Source of the DNA: Pseudomonadota bacterium
GTDB taxonomy: Bacteria; Pseudomonadota; Gammaproteobacteria; Burkholderiales; Methylophilaceae
Length of the DNA: 43,321 nucleotides
NCBI GenBank assembly: GCA_029781535.1
Contig: JAKOWL010000187.1
Coordinates: 1-43,321 of the forward strand
Reading direction: 5' to 3'
Part shown: positions 9,070-16,816 of the stretch, in pieces
How positions within the stretch are numbered: position 1 is the first letter of the stretch
Layout: each line of letters opens with the position of its first letter
Made by a program: the position numbers and the translations under genes
The notes under the pieces: generated by a model
What the model was told of the DNA's origin: nothing
The model's input: the letters and a program-made list of their open reading frames with translations, nothing else
Database searches by the model: none

Positions 9070-9417
9070 ATGCAAACAAATACTACTTCAAACTGGAAGC
9101 GCATCAGCGCGGACGAAGCAGCTCATATGCTGGAAGAAACCAGAAACACCGGTGAACTGGCTGTGTTTGATTCCAGGGATATGGCGAGTTATGAAGAGTC
9201 TCATGTCAGAGGTGCTGACCACTTGAGCGAATATAGTTTTGGTGAGATTATACGCGCCCTGCCAAAAAGCACGCCGGTGATGATTTATTGTTATCACGGG
9301 AATGCCAGCCAAATCTATGCGCAAATGTTCACGGATTTTCGTTATCGCGAAGTCTACAGTGTGGATGGTGGTTATGAGGCATTAGCGGAAGCCTATCATC
9401 TCCACGCAAAGCATTGA
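9070..9417 (+). CDS. Single-domain rhodanese, GlpE-like
   Basis: A 115-residue rhodanese. The active-site cysteine is C74 in the loop CYHGNAS, close to GlpE, which transfers sulfane sulfur from thiosulfate to acceptors. Rhodaneses near nifQ or nifB are known in other diazotrophs, where they are thought to support sulfur supply for clusters. It starts behind AGAGGA one base after the nifQ stop and is the last gene of the nifE unit. Confidence 0.88.
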   Translation: MQTNTTSNWKRISADEAAHMLEETRNTGELAVFDSRDMASYEESHVRGADHLSEYSFGEIIRALPKSTPVMIYCYHGNASQIYAQMFTDFRYREVYSVDGGYEALAEAYHLHAKH

Positions 9418-9472
9418 CTTGCAGCCGCCTTGTACGGATCTCTGACAACGTTTCTTTCATAGCCGCTTATGG

Positions 9473-9486
9473 CGCCAGTTCTGGCG
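9473..9486. repeat. Short inverted repeat before mop
   Basis: CGCCAG-TT-CTGGCG is a perfect 6-base palindrome with a 2-base centre. It overlaps the -24 part of the predicted mop promoter, so it could be an operator; no T-run follows, so a terminator is less likely. Confidence 0.35.
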
Positions 9487-9497
9487 TTATGGTTGCG
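9482..9497 (+). promoter_or_regulatory. Possible sigma-54 promoter of mop
   Basis: TGGCGTTATGGTTGCG has the GG and GC pairs with the right 10-base spacing, but a weaker -24 than the other nif promoters here. A TGT-N11-ACA at 9431-9447 is one base too long for a standard NifA site. The mop start is 70 bases downstream. Confidence 0.4.
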
Positions 9498-9520
9498 CGT
9501 TTCACACGCCATTTGATACC

Positions 9521-9534
9521 GTAACTAGAGTTAC
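9521..9534. repeat. Palindrome in the mop leader
   Basis: GTAACT-AG-AGTTAC is a perfect 14-base palindrome 33 bases before the mop ATG, just downstream of the predicted start of transcription. It may be an operator. It does not resemble the ModE box at 15579. Confidence 0.35.
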
Positions 9535-9566
9535 ATCTGCAATCTAATCAAACAAAGGAATAAATC

Positions 9567-9989
9567 ATGAAAATCAGCGCGCGCAACATATTTCAAGGTA
9601 GCATTCACGCTGTCACATCTGGCAGCGTGAATGCAGAAATTGTCATCACTTTGGGCGGCAATGACAAAATCACTGCGATTGTGACTAACGAAAGTGTGCA
9701 AAGACTGGGATTAGCTACAGGAAAAGCTGTAACAGTTTTGGTCAAAGCATCATCCGTGCTGGTAATGACTGATGCCGCCGGATTAGCATTAAGTGCACGC
9801 AACGTGCTGACAGGCAAGTTATCCAAAGTCAACAACGGCCCTATCAGTTCCGAAGTGGCAATTGAGCTGCCAAGCGGCGCAATGGTCTATGCCACCATCA
9901 CGCATGATGCAGTTGACGAACTTGGCATCGAAACCGGCAAGACTGCAAGCGCAGTGTTCAAGGCTTCCTCCGTCATTCTGGCGGCTTAA
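9567..9989 (+). CDS. mop: Molbindin with two Mop domains
   Basis: A 140-residue cytoplasmic molybdate-binding protein made of two Mop repeats, each starting with the same motif (KISARNIFQG at residue 2, LSARNVLTGK near residue 74) and ending in FKASSVI- or VKASSVL-type strands. Molbindins oligomerise and store molybdate, here presumably as a buffer for NifQ and cofactor synthesis. It has a good AAAGGA site. It is transcribed towards the mod operon, with its own possible sigma-54 promoter. Confidence 0.92.
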   Translation: MKISARNIFQGSIHAVTSGSVNAEIVITLGGNDKITAIVTNESVQRLGLATGKAVTVLVKASSVLVMTDAAGLALSARNVLTGKLSKVNNGPISSEVAIELPSGAMVYATITHDAVDELGIETGKTASAVFKASSVILAA

Positions 9990-10025
9990 ATACTGCTATG
10001 TACTCGGGGTGTCCAAGGCACCCTG

Positions 10026-10373
10026 TCATCGCGGCATATTATCGATGATCTCCGGCGGCAAGGTTATCACCTTCTTGTTGCAGCCTTCCAGCTTGTCGGA
10101 ATAGCGCTTCAACTTGATCCATCGCCCATGTTTGGCTTTCCAGGCAACCACCTGTTCGAAATAAACCATTTTTTCAATCGGAAATTCTTCTGCATCAAAA
10201 CCTTCTTCACTCAACACAAAAGAATGCAAATAAAAGCAGCGGGCGCCGATAACATCATAGCCAATGATCTTGTCTGCCTGCACGGAAGGCTCGTGGTGAT
10301 GCTCAAATGCAACAGGCTTTATGATGCTATCCCGATACTTGTCTGGTAGTAATTTCATCCATGGTTCACTCAT
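10026..10373 (-). CDS. Unknown protein at the end of the mod operon
   Basis: I do not recognise this 115-residue protein. It has no signal peptide or membrane segment; it is rich in charged and aromatic residues, with an EHHHEP run near residue 24. It begins 14 bases after the modC stop on the same strand, so it is probably the last gene of the mod operon and may relate to molybdate handling, but that is inference from position only. It converges on mop; a weak hairpin (GGGTG and CACCC at 10007-10023) lies at its 3' end. Confidence 0.75.
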   Translation of the reverse strand: MSEPWMKLLPDKYRDSIIKPVAFEHHHEPSVQADKIIGYDVIGARCFYLHSFVLSEEGFDAEEFPIEKMVYFEQVVAWKAKHGRWIKLKRYSDKLEGCNKKVITLPPEIIDNMPR

Positions 10374-10387
10374 ATCGGGCTCCTTTG

Positions 10388-11263
10388 CTAATCCAGTTTT
10401 ATCACCATCGGATTAAACGCCTTGGAAACCAGCATCACGCGGTCTCCTGGGCTAAGTGCTGTAGCTTCATCCGACATGGCAACTACCCGTACAATCTGGT
10501 TGCCGACTAGTACGGTCAAAGCAAACATCACATCCATTTGTTCTAGGGCAAGCACCTCACCCGTGACACGGAATTTACCGCTGGTTTGTCCCTGACTAAA
10601 CATTTCGGATGGTGTACCTTGCTGTACGACACGCCCAGCCTCCATCACCAGCACACGCTTTGCAAGTTTATAAACCTCGCCCACATCATGGCTCACCATG
10701 ACGGTGGTAATCCCGAAATGCTGCTGTAAACGTAATATTTCATCCTGAAGCCGAGATCGTGTTTCTAAATCCAGAGCAGACAACGGCTCATCCAGCAGTA
10801 ACAATTGCGGTTCTGAAGCCAAGGTACGTGCTAACGCAACCCGCTGCTTTTGCCCACCGGACAATGTTGCAGGTTTGCTGTGTTGCAGCCCCCCCAGCGC
10901 CATGATCTCCAGCAACTCTTCCACGCGATGCCTGTTTGCACCTTTGCGCAAGGCGAATTCCAGATTACCCCTGACTGTCATATTAGGGAATAAGGCATAA
11001 TCTTGAAACATGTAACCAACACGTCGTTGCTGAGTTGGCAGGTTGATTCTGGCTTGGCAATCCAGCCAAACCTGGTTATCGGCTTTGATTGACCCCTGTT
11101 CAGCTTGTTCCAAGCCCGCCAGGCAACGCAACAACGTAGTTTTTCCCACACCGGAAGGCCCATATAGCGCAACGAACTCACCTTGCTCCAACTGAAAATC
11201 TGCATGCAGCGTAAAAGCGCCATGCGCGCCTTGAAGCTGTTTGGTAATGCTGGCCTGTATCAT
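10388..11263 (-). CDS. modC: Molybdate ABC transporter ATP-binding protein ModC
   Basis: The ATPase of the molybdate importer. In its 291 residues are Walker A GPSGVGKTTL, the Q-loop MFQDYALFPNMTV, the ABC signature LSGGQKQRVALAR, Walker B LLLLDEPLSALD and the switch histidine in VSHDVGE. A C-terminal TOBE-like domain would sense molybdate. It overlaps modB by an ATGA. The length is slightly below the usual 350 because the C-terminal part holds one regulatory domain only. Confidence 0.92.
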   Translation of the reverse strand: MIQASITKQLQGAHGAFTLHADFQLEQGEFVALYGPSGVGKTTLLRCLAGLEQAEQGSIKADNQVWLDCQARINLPTQQRRVGYMFQDYALFPNMTVRGNLEFALRKGANRHRVEELLEIMALGGLQHSKPATLSGGQKQRVALARTLASEPQLLLLDEPLSALDLETRSRLQDEILRLQQHFGITTVMVSHDVGEVYKLAKRVLVMEAGRVVQQGTPSEMFSQGQTSGKFRVTGEVLALEQMDVMFALTVLVGNQIVRVVAMSDEATALSPGDRVMLVSKAFNPMVIKLD

Positions 11264-11925
11264 TTGAATATCCTGCGATTAGTGATATAGACCAACAGCA
11301 GAATCGCAAATGAAAGCAGGAATAATATTCCAGCATAAAAATTCGCGGCCGCGTAGTTAAGTGATTCCACCTCGTCGTAGATGGCAATGGATGCAACACG
11401 TGTCTCATTTGGCAAATTACCGCCTATCATCAACACCACACCAAACTCGCCCACCGTATGGGCAAAAGCCAGCACGGTGCCAGAAAGCAACGCAGGCTTG
11501 ATGTTGGGCAATAAGACGCGCATAAATGTCTGCCACCTGGATTTACCTAGCACATATGCAGCTTCCTTGAGCGAGGCAGGTAGATTCTGAAATGCTGCTT
11601 GTATAGGATGCACCATGAATGGGAAACTGAATATGACCGAGGCCAGCACCAGCCCTTCAAAACTGAAAGCTAGCCGCAGCCCGACTGCACGATCCAACCA
11701 GGCACCAAACCAATGTTCCGGACTAAATGCCAGCAACAAATAAAAACCCAGCACCGAAGGGGGCAGTACCAACGGCATGGCAACTAGCGCCTCGACAGCA
11801 GGCTTGATGCGGATACGCGTATTTGCAAGCCACCAGGCAAACGGCACCCCAATACATAGCAAAATCACGGTGGTGAAGAGTGCCAGCTTGAAAGTAAGCA
11901 GAAGTGGGGAAAGGTCATAATGCAT
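11260..11925 (-). CDS. modB: Molybdate ABC transporter permease ModB
   Basis: An inner-membrane permease of 221 residues with about five hydrophobic segments and the EAA-loop typical of ModB (LKEAAYVLGKSRWQTFMRVLLPNIKP, positions about 137-163). The frame can be extended two codons to a TTG at 11931, but the ATG at 11925 (MHYDLSPLLL) is the usual ModB start. It overlaps the preceding mop gene by 11 bases and modC by 4 bases, so the genes are translationally coupled. Confidence 0.93.
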   Translation of the reverse strand: MHYDLSPLLLTFKLALFTTVILLCIGVPFAWWLANTRIRIKPAVEALVAMPLVLPPSVLGFYLLLAFSPEHWFGAWLDRAVGLRLAFSFEGLVLASVIFSFPFMVHPIQAAFQNLPASLKEAAYVLGKSRWQTFMRVLLPNIKPALLSGTVLAFAHTVGEFGVVLMIGGNLPNETRVASIAIYDEVESLNYAAANFYAGILFLLSFAILLLVYITNRRIFK

Positions 11926-12319
11926 CAGCAATCACCATTTCATTGGCTTTGACCAATGCCTCGACATTATCTCCTGACACAAGCTGCAGTCTTTCTATAC
12001 TTCTTGTTGTGACAGCCGAAACCAGTTTTTCACCACGATAATCCAGCGATACCGTACTCATGATTGCACCGCGCTGTATATCAAGTACTGTCACTGAAAG
12101 TCGATTGCGCAAACTGATCAACCCGGTCAGGTTTTTTGCCAGAGAAACCTCTGTTTCCTTGAACAGCAGTTTTACCGGGTGTCCTACCTTGAGATATGGT
12201 GCGCTATCGGGCGTTTCCAGCAATGTTGCGCTAAAGACATCCTCCCCCACAGCCACATCGACTAATGACATGTGGCTGTTGCTCTCTATCGCAATCACTT
12301 TTCCAGTTAACTGATTCAA
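11915..12319 (-). CDS. Two-domain molbindin within the mod operon
   Basis: A 134-residue protein with two TOBE/Mop-like halves: the first from LTGKVIAIES, the second from SLRNRLSVTVLDIQRG to NVEALVKANEMVI. It is more diverged than the molbindin at 9567. It starts at a TTG that overlaps the modA stop as TTGA, with no plausible ATG before residue 17. Its place between modA and modB is uncommon. It may store molybdate taken up by the transporter or modulate ModC; the sequence does not decide. Confidence 0.8.
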   Translation of the reverse strand: MNQLTGKVIAIESNSHMSLVDVAVGEDVFSATLLETPDSAPYLKVGHPVKLLFKETEVSLAKNLTGLISLRNRLSVTVLDIQRGAIMSTVSLDYRGEKLVSAVTTRSIERLQLVSGDNVEALVKANEMVIADAL

Positions 12320-13074
12320 GGCAATTTATATCCGTTTTTAGCAAAGATTTCGCGCGCCTTTTCAGACTGTACGAAACCATAGAACTTGCGTGCCGCATCT
12401 CCATTGGTTTCAGAACCATGCTTAAGGATAACGACACCTTGTGCAATCGGGTCATAGGCTTCTGCTGGCACTTCCACCCATTTGCCCTTGCCTGTAGCTT
12501 CAGGTGCCATGACAATGGACTTGGCACTGAACCCGACATCTGCCGCCTTGCTATCCACATACTGGCTCACCTGGGTAATGCTTTCCCCGTATACCAGCTT
12601 GGGTTGCAAAACCGTTCGCACTTTGTAATATTCCATCGCCTTCAGTGCCTGCCTGCCGAACGGTGCCACCTTGGGATTGGCTATCGCCACCTTGCCAATG
12701 CCTGCATCAGTTAGTCCGGCAACACCTCTGGAAAGATCCACTTCCTTTTGCGTCCACAGCACCAGCACACCATAAGCATAAGGCCTTGGTGGGGTAGTTG
12801 CATAGCCGTCTTTGTATAGCTTTTCCGGAAACTCCATATCGGCTGACATGAAGACATCAAATGGCGCACCGTTGCGGATTTGCGTGGCCATCTTGCCTGA
12901 GGCTCCGATCGCACTTTGCGCTTCTATTCCAGTTTGCTGCTTGAATTCAGTTGCCAGTTCTTCAAACACATATTTAAGGTTGGCAGCAATCGCCACTGTT
13001 AGTGTTTCCGCATTGGCTACAAGGCCGTGCATCAACAGCAGAGAAAGCAAAAAAATCTTTTTAAGGAACTTCAT
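12316..13074 (-). CDS. modA: Periplasmic molybdate-binding protein ModA
   Basis: The 252-residue precursor has a signal peptide (MKFLKKIFLLSLLLMHGLVA, cleavage after NAE-type alanine near residue 22) and then a mature part beginning LTVAIAANLKYVFEEL, a typical ModA start. GASGKMATQIRNGAPFDVF contains the oxyanion-binding serines. It delivers molybdate to ModBC. It lies 42 bases after the porin gene on the same strand; no promoter is apparent in that gap, so co-transcription with the porin is likely. Confidence 0.93.
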   Translation of the reverse strand: MKFLKKIFLLSLLLMHGLVANAETLTVAIAANLKYVFEELATEFKQQTGIEAQSAIGASGKMATQIRNGAPFDVFMSADMEFPEKLYKDGYATTPPRPYAYGVLVLWTQKEVDLSRGVAGLTDAGIGKVAIANPKVAPFGRQALKAMEYYKVRTVLQPKLVYGESITQVSQYVDSKAADVGFSAKSIVMAPEATGKGKWVEVPAEAYDPIAQGVVILKHGSETNGDAARKFYGFVQSEKAREIFAKNGYKLP

Positions 13075-13116
13075 GATAACTCCTATGGAATCATGTCAAA
13101 TAAATTTACTCAAGTG

Positions 13117-14679
13117 TTAAAAATCGAACTGGGCTCGCATGGTCAATGCATCTTCGTTATCAAAGGTACTGTCTTGTCCGTTCACACGAACCTTGATTGG
13201 CGTATTGAATCTGGTATGCACCCAGTCCATTATCACGCGCGTGTTTGGGTTAAGAACCCAGTTCGCCCCCAAGGTCCAGGCATCCGCTTCGTTTGCGGCC
13301 CATAGCACACCATCACCCGTGGTGGCCGTTGGCGTAGTCTTAACCAAGACTCCTGTTCCAGCCGCGTTGGATGTCTTGAAATCCGAGGCATCAAACTTTG
13401 AATACCGCACACCAACTTGCAGCGCACCCCAACCGCTTCCGCCAAAATTGTTGATAGGCTTAAGCCGCCCAAATACACCTTCTTTATACATGCCGGCAAA
13501 CGGCTCACCTGTCACGTTCCATATCAAATTGGCATACCAGGCATTCATATTGCGATCATAGTTTGGCCCGTCATAATTAGTCCGAATATATTCCCCTTGC
13601 AGTTTCAGCGGCCCATAGGCCAGTGCCAGTTCTCCCCCGCCCCGGGTTCGCTCGACGTTATCCTTGAACCCGTTAGCAGTTGCGGAAGTCCCGCCACACG
13701 CTGCTGTACTACATGTCGTAGAGAAGAATTGCACACCACGACCTTCCGGCTGTGCCGTAGGAATAAATGCGGCCTGGCGTCTAGAGCCTTGATTACCTTC
13801 CGCCCACCACCCGCCTACATGTATAACGGTATCTTTCCATTCCGCCATTTCAGCAACGTTGCCTGTCAGTCGAACAGTGATATCCTTACCGTCACTTTTT
13901 GCATTGTTTTCATCACTGGTACCGCTACCATTGATATACGCCAGACTGTAGTTCACCCCCGTCATAGGTGTTCCGAACACCATGACCCCGCGATCATAGG
14001 TGCTACCAAGCAAGCTGTCTGCCATTGAGCGTTCCTGGAAATCAGTGAAATTCGTGCTCATGCTGCGTTCGAGCCCATAAAATGGCTTGAACTGCCCTAA
14101 ACGAAACCTAGCTGGCTTGAACTTGTTGATATCCAAATATCCATAAGTCAGTGATGTGCTACTGCTCGAATATTCCCCTTCAACCCGCACGCTATAATCC
14201 TTGTAGAAAGTCATCGTAGCCCCTAATCTTGCCCGACGTAGGCTGAAGGTATCCGCTGCGTCTACATCCGGGTTAAAGTTGCGATAATCCCCCTGTATGC
14301 GGCCATTAATTGCCAATTGCCAATTACCGCTGCCATCCTCGAATTTCACGCCATCCTTGAATGATGCATACACCGGTTGCCCTTCAGACTTACCTCTCGC
14401 CCCCTGCAGGGCCTTCAGCTCATCTGCCATCGCTTCAATCTGCCATTGCTGTTGCTCAATTTTCTGGTTTGCCGCAGTTGATACAGCTTTGTCTGGCGTA
14501 ACAGCCTTTTGCTGCTGTAATTCCGTCAAAGCTTCGGCTAAAGCCTGCATCTGTTGTTGTTGCGCTTCCAGCATCTTCTGCAACTGAACAATTTTTTCGT
14601 CCGTATTGTCGCCTGCGTATGCCACATTGATAGCTAAAGCTAGCAATACGCCACTTTTCAGTTTCCATCCTGAATTCAT
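13117..14679 (-). CDS. Outer-membrane porin, phosphate-selective (OprO/OprP) type
   Basis: A 520-residue beta-barrel protein. It has a signal peptide (ALAINVAYAG, cleavage near residue 22), a Gln-rich coiled-coil segment (about residues 28-75) for trimerisation or peptidoglycan-side contacts, then alternating strands, and it ends in F as outer-membrane proteins do (MRAQFDF). The open frame begins further upstream at 14790, but the ATG at 14679 precedes the signal peptide and overlap with modE would otherwise arise. Its position between modE and modA suggests oxyanion, probably molybdate, passage through the outer membrane; this is inference. Confidence 0.85.
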   Translation of the reverse strand: MNSGWKLKSGVLLALAINVAYAGDNTDEKIVQLQKMLEAQQQQMQALAEALTELQQQKAVTPDKAVSTAANQKIEQQQWQIEAMADELKALQGARGKSEGQPVYASFKDGVKFEDGSGNWQLAINGRIQGDYRNFNPDVDAADTFSLRRARLGATMTFYKDYSVRVEGEYSSSSTSLTYGYLDINKFKPARFRLGQFKPFYGLERSMSTNFTDFQERSMADSLLGSTYDRGVMVFGTPMTGVNYSLAYINGSGTSDENNAKSDGKDITVRLTGNVAEMAEWKDTVIHVGGWWAEGNQGSRRQAAFIPTAQPEGRGVQFFSTTCSTAACGGTSATANGFKDNVERTRGGGELALAYGPLKLQGEYIRTNYDGPNYDRNMNAWYANLIWNVTGEPFAGMYKEGVFGRLKPINNFGGSGWGALQVGVRYSKFDASDFKTSNAAGTGVLVKTTPTATTGDGVLWAANEADAWTLGANWVLNPNTRVIMDWVHTRFNTPIKVRVNGQDSTFDNEDALTMRAQFDF

Positions 14680-14741
14680 TTTGGTACCCCTTAAAAATAT
14701 CGAAATAAAGTAAACTGCATAACGATAAACAAAAAAATCGG

Positions 14742-15551
14742 TCACTCCGTCACACCCAGAATCACGCTGCTGGCCTTGAACACAGCGCATACAGGGCTAC
14801 CTTCCTGCAGTTGCATAGCGGCAACGCTTTCATTAGTCAGAGTAGCGCTAATAGTATTACTACCAGCACATTGCATCGTCACTTCAGCATTCACGCCACC
14901 TTGCGTGATACGTACCACTTTTGCGGATAGTTTGTTACGCGCGCTTAACATACCAGCAGCCTCAGGCAAGGCAAGGATGACCCAACTAGCCTTTACCAAC
15001 GCCCAAGCATCGCTACCAATACTCAAACCCAAATCCTGCAACCCATCATGGGTAATCACCGAATAAATCTTATCACCACCTGTTAATGTCAACTCAATCT
15101 CGACATTGACCGGCCCTTGCTTGATTGCAGTGACTTTTCCAAAAAACTGGTTTCTCGCGCTGGTTTTCACAGACAACCTCCTAATCAATTGGTAAATATT
15201 CTCGAAATCTTCTATTCCTGTGCAGGCCGCTTCGAGAAAACGTTTTTGTTCTCTTCGCAAAACCTTATAAGCATCCACGATACGCACGCCTGCTGAACTA
15301 AGTTGTGTTCCACCACCACCTTTGCCACCTGTCATCGTCATCACCAGCGGCTCACCAAACATCGCATTCATAGCCTCGACTGCATCCCAGGCGCCTTTAT
15401 AGCTCAAACCGACATGTTTAGCCGCTTGCGATATGGAACCACTTTCAGCTATCTGCTCCAGCAAAGAAATCCGTTTATCACTGAGCATGTTCTGTGTATC
15501 TTTTCCCAAAGATAACGAACCGCTAATCTTGATACTGTTTTTATTTGTCAT
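14742..15551 (-). CDS. modE: Molybdate-responsive regulator ModE
   Basis: ModE binds molybdate and then represses or activates mod and Mo-enzyme genes. In the 269-residue protein, residues 25-110 form the winged helix (RISLLEQIAESGSISQAAKH, then GLSYKGAWDAVEAMNAM and a Gly-rich turn GGKGGGGTQLS), and the C-terminal half holds two Mop domains (ARNQFFGKVTAIKQGPVN, SARNKLSAKVVRITQGGVN). It is first in the mod operon and a strong ModE box lies 28 bases before its ATG, so it is probably autoregulated. Confidence 0.95.
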   Translation of the reverse strand: MTNKNSIKISGSLSLGKDTQNMLSDKRISLLEQIAESGSISQAAKHVGLSYKGAWDAVEAMNAMFGEPLVMTMTGGKGGGGTQLSSAGVRIVDAYKVLRREQKRFLEAACTGIEDFENIYQLIRRLSVKTSARNQFFGKVTAIKQGPVNVEIELTLTGGDKIYSVITHDGLQDLGLSIGSDAWALVKASWVILALPEAAGMLSARNKLSAKVVRITQGGVNAEVTMQCAGSNTISATLTNESVAAMQLQEGSPVCAVFKASSVILGVTE

Positions 15552-15578
15552 AATTTGTCGTGTTTGTCTGGTTTCTTA

Positions 15579-15602
15579 CGTAATATATACAAGTATATAA
15601 CG
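15579..15602 (-). promoter_or_regulatory. ModE-binding site
   Basis: CGTAATATA-N6-TATATAACG is an inverted repeat with one mismatch, matching the known ModE operator (CGTTATATA-N6-8-TATATAACG). It lies 28-51 bases before modE and would control the whole modE-porin-modABC unit. Confidence 0.8.
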
Positions 15603-15635
15603 CATAGAATAAATAGTGCATGTTTTATGCCAGAC

Positions 15636-15995
15636 TCAAGGTTTAATATCAAACACCTCCGGTTGGCTATTCCGGAAAACACGGAGCCACATTAATGTCG
15701 CAGGCGCCATAGACCTGACCGCAAACCATACTGCATCACGCTCGAAGCCACCTGAGGTTTTCACCTGCATCAACAGTATATTCCAGCCAGACCAGTCAAT
15801 CTCGGCCATTTTTCGCTTGAATTCATCCGGCAGACTTGCCGCACTTTCGGCAATAATTCGTATTTGACGTATCGTTTCCTGTTGCGTCAATCTGCTGGCA
15901 AAAAAGTCTTCTGGCTCAACCTCTTCAGTCAATGTCAGCACGCTTTCACATGCTTCTTCAATGATATTTAGTAACGAGCCGCTTACTATTGTCAC
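15636..15995 (-). CDS. HepT-like (DUF86) protein lacking the RNase motif
   Basis: The middle of this 119-residue protein (about 29-71, EDFFASRLTQQETIRQIRII through MAEIDWSGW) fits the DUF86/HepT family well: an R-x-T-Q helix, an IIAESA helix and the E-I-x-W turn. In HepT toxins the next stretch is an R-N-x4-H active site; here it reads NILLMQVK (72-79), without Arg or His. No MntA-type antitoxin gene is adjacent. It starts at a GTG overlapping the TPR gene as GTGA and is the last gene of the fix unit, so it is more likely an adapted helper than a toxin. Confidence 0.6.
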   Translation of the reverse strand: MTIVSGSLLNIIEEACESVLTLTEEVEPEDFFASRLTQQETIRQIRIIAESAASLPDEFKRKMAEIDWSGWNILLMQVKTSGGFERDAVWFAVRSMAPATLMWLRVFRNSQPEVFDIKP

Positions 15996-16459
15996 AATCC
16001 CGCCCCTTTCGCATATGCCTCGATAACTGACGCACCTACGGAATCATACGGATCAATCTCATGCAATTTATCTAGGATCTGGCGCACATCATCCAACCTT
16101 TGCTGACGCAAGCGAATAAATGCAAATGCCTTAAGGCTAAACAAATAAAAGTGTTGCGGGGAATTAACCTCTCGCCAATCGCAGGAATCTGGCGAAAGCT
16201 GCCGCCATTCCGCCGTAACATGCGCCTGACGTGCAGCAGCATCCAGCGCCATATGTACGGCGCGTTCCGCGTCACCTAGGCGGTTATGGGTGGCATACAA
16301 TTTATACAAGGTGTAATAGACGTGCAGGCATTCCGGTGCGGCTGCCTGAGCGCGCAAAAGCATAGCCTCCGCCTCGCGCCACTCGTGTGTCATGGCGGCT
16401 GCAGAAAGATAGCCGGCAATTCGCGGCGGCAAATCCTCGTTAGCAACAATACCTTGCAT
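15992..16459 (-). CDS. TPR protein, paralogue of 39811-40320
   Basis: A 155-residue soluble protein with TPR-like helices (AEAMLLRAQAAAPECLHVYY, AERAVHMALDAAARQAHV). Its C-terminal part, FYLFSLKAFAFIRLRQQRLD with a following ID/LDP turn, matches FYLFCLKAYAYLLLRLNDME of the TPR protein in the nifB unit, so the two are paralogues. A role as a protein-protein adaptor for nitrogenase maturation is plausible but unproven. It follows the thioredoxin-fold ferredoxin by 14 bases. Confidence 0.75.
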   Translation of the reverse strand: MQGIVANEDLPPRIAGYLSAAAMTHEWREAEAMLLRAQAAAPECLHVYYTLYKLYATHNRLGDAERAVHMALDAAARQAHVTAEWRQLSPDSCDWREVNSPQHFYLFSLKAFAFIRLRQQRLDDVRQILDKLHEIDPYDSVGASVIEAYAKGAGL

Positions 16460-16473
16460 GAAGCAACTTCTTG

Positions 16474-16797
16474 TTACCAGATAGTCTCGGTCACTTTTAG
16501 GCGTTCGACGACTTCACCGCCCAGCAAATGTTTGTCGATAATTTCTACCACATCATCCTTAGTGACGCCGCCATATAAAACACCTTCCGGGTAAACCAAC
16601 ACATTGGGCCCTGTATCACACGGCCCGAGGCAACCAGAGTATGTGACAGAGAACTTTTCCCACAAGTTACGCGACTGCACTTGCTGCCAGAACGCCTGCA
16701 GGATTTCATTCCCTCCTTTTGCCTGGCAAGAGCCGCGAGGATGCCCGGGCGGGCGGGCCTGATTGCATACAAAAACATGTTTGGCTGGCTTTGGCAT
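16474..16797 (-). CDS. Thioredoxin-fold [2Fe-2S] ferredoxin
   Basis: A 107-residue ferredoxin of the Clostridium pasteurianum/Azotobacter FeS type. The four ligands are C11 and C24 (CNQARPPGHPRGSC) and C56 and C60 (SGCLGPC). Members of this family occur in nif regions and are reported to interact with MoFe protein; the electron partner here is not known. It stands behind two plant-type ferredoxin genes in the fix unit. Confidence 0.9.
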   Translation of the reverse strand: MPKPAKHVFVCNQARPPGHPRGSCQAKGGNEILQAFWQQVQSRNLWEKFSVTYSGCLGPCDTGPNVLVYPEGVLYGGVTKDDVVEIIDKHLLGGEVVERLKVTETIW

Positions 16798-16816
16798 AAC
16801 GACTCCTTAGATAGAA

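Noticed and set aside
9431-9447. TGT-N11-ACA as a NifA site for mop
   Set aside because: The spacing is one base longer than the TGT-N10-ACA standard; not listed as a site without experimental support.
10007-10023. Hairpin GGGTG/CACCC between mop and the convergent unknown gene as a terminator
   Set aside because: Only five base pairs and no T-run on either strand.
13417-14028. 203-residue plus-strand frame opposite the porin gene
   Set aside because: Antisense to a porin with a clear signal peptide and C-terminal Phe; composition looks random.
14680-14741. Separate ModE or sigma-54 promoter between modE and the porin gene
   Set aside because: Only an isolated CGTTAT-like half-site and no -24/-12 pair could be found in these 62 bases.
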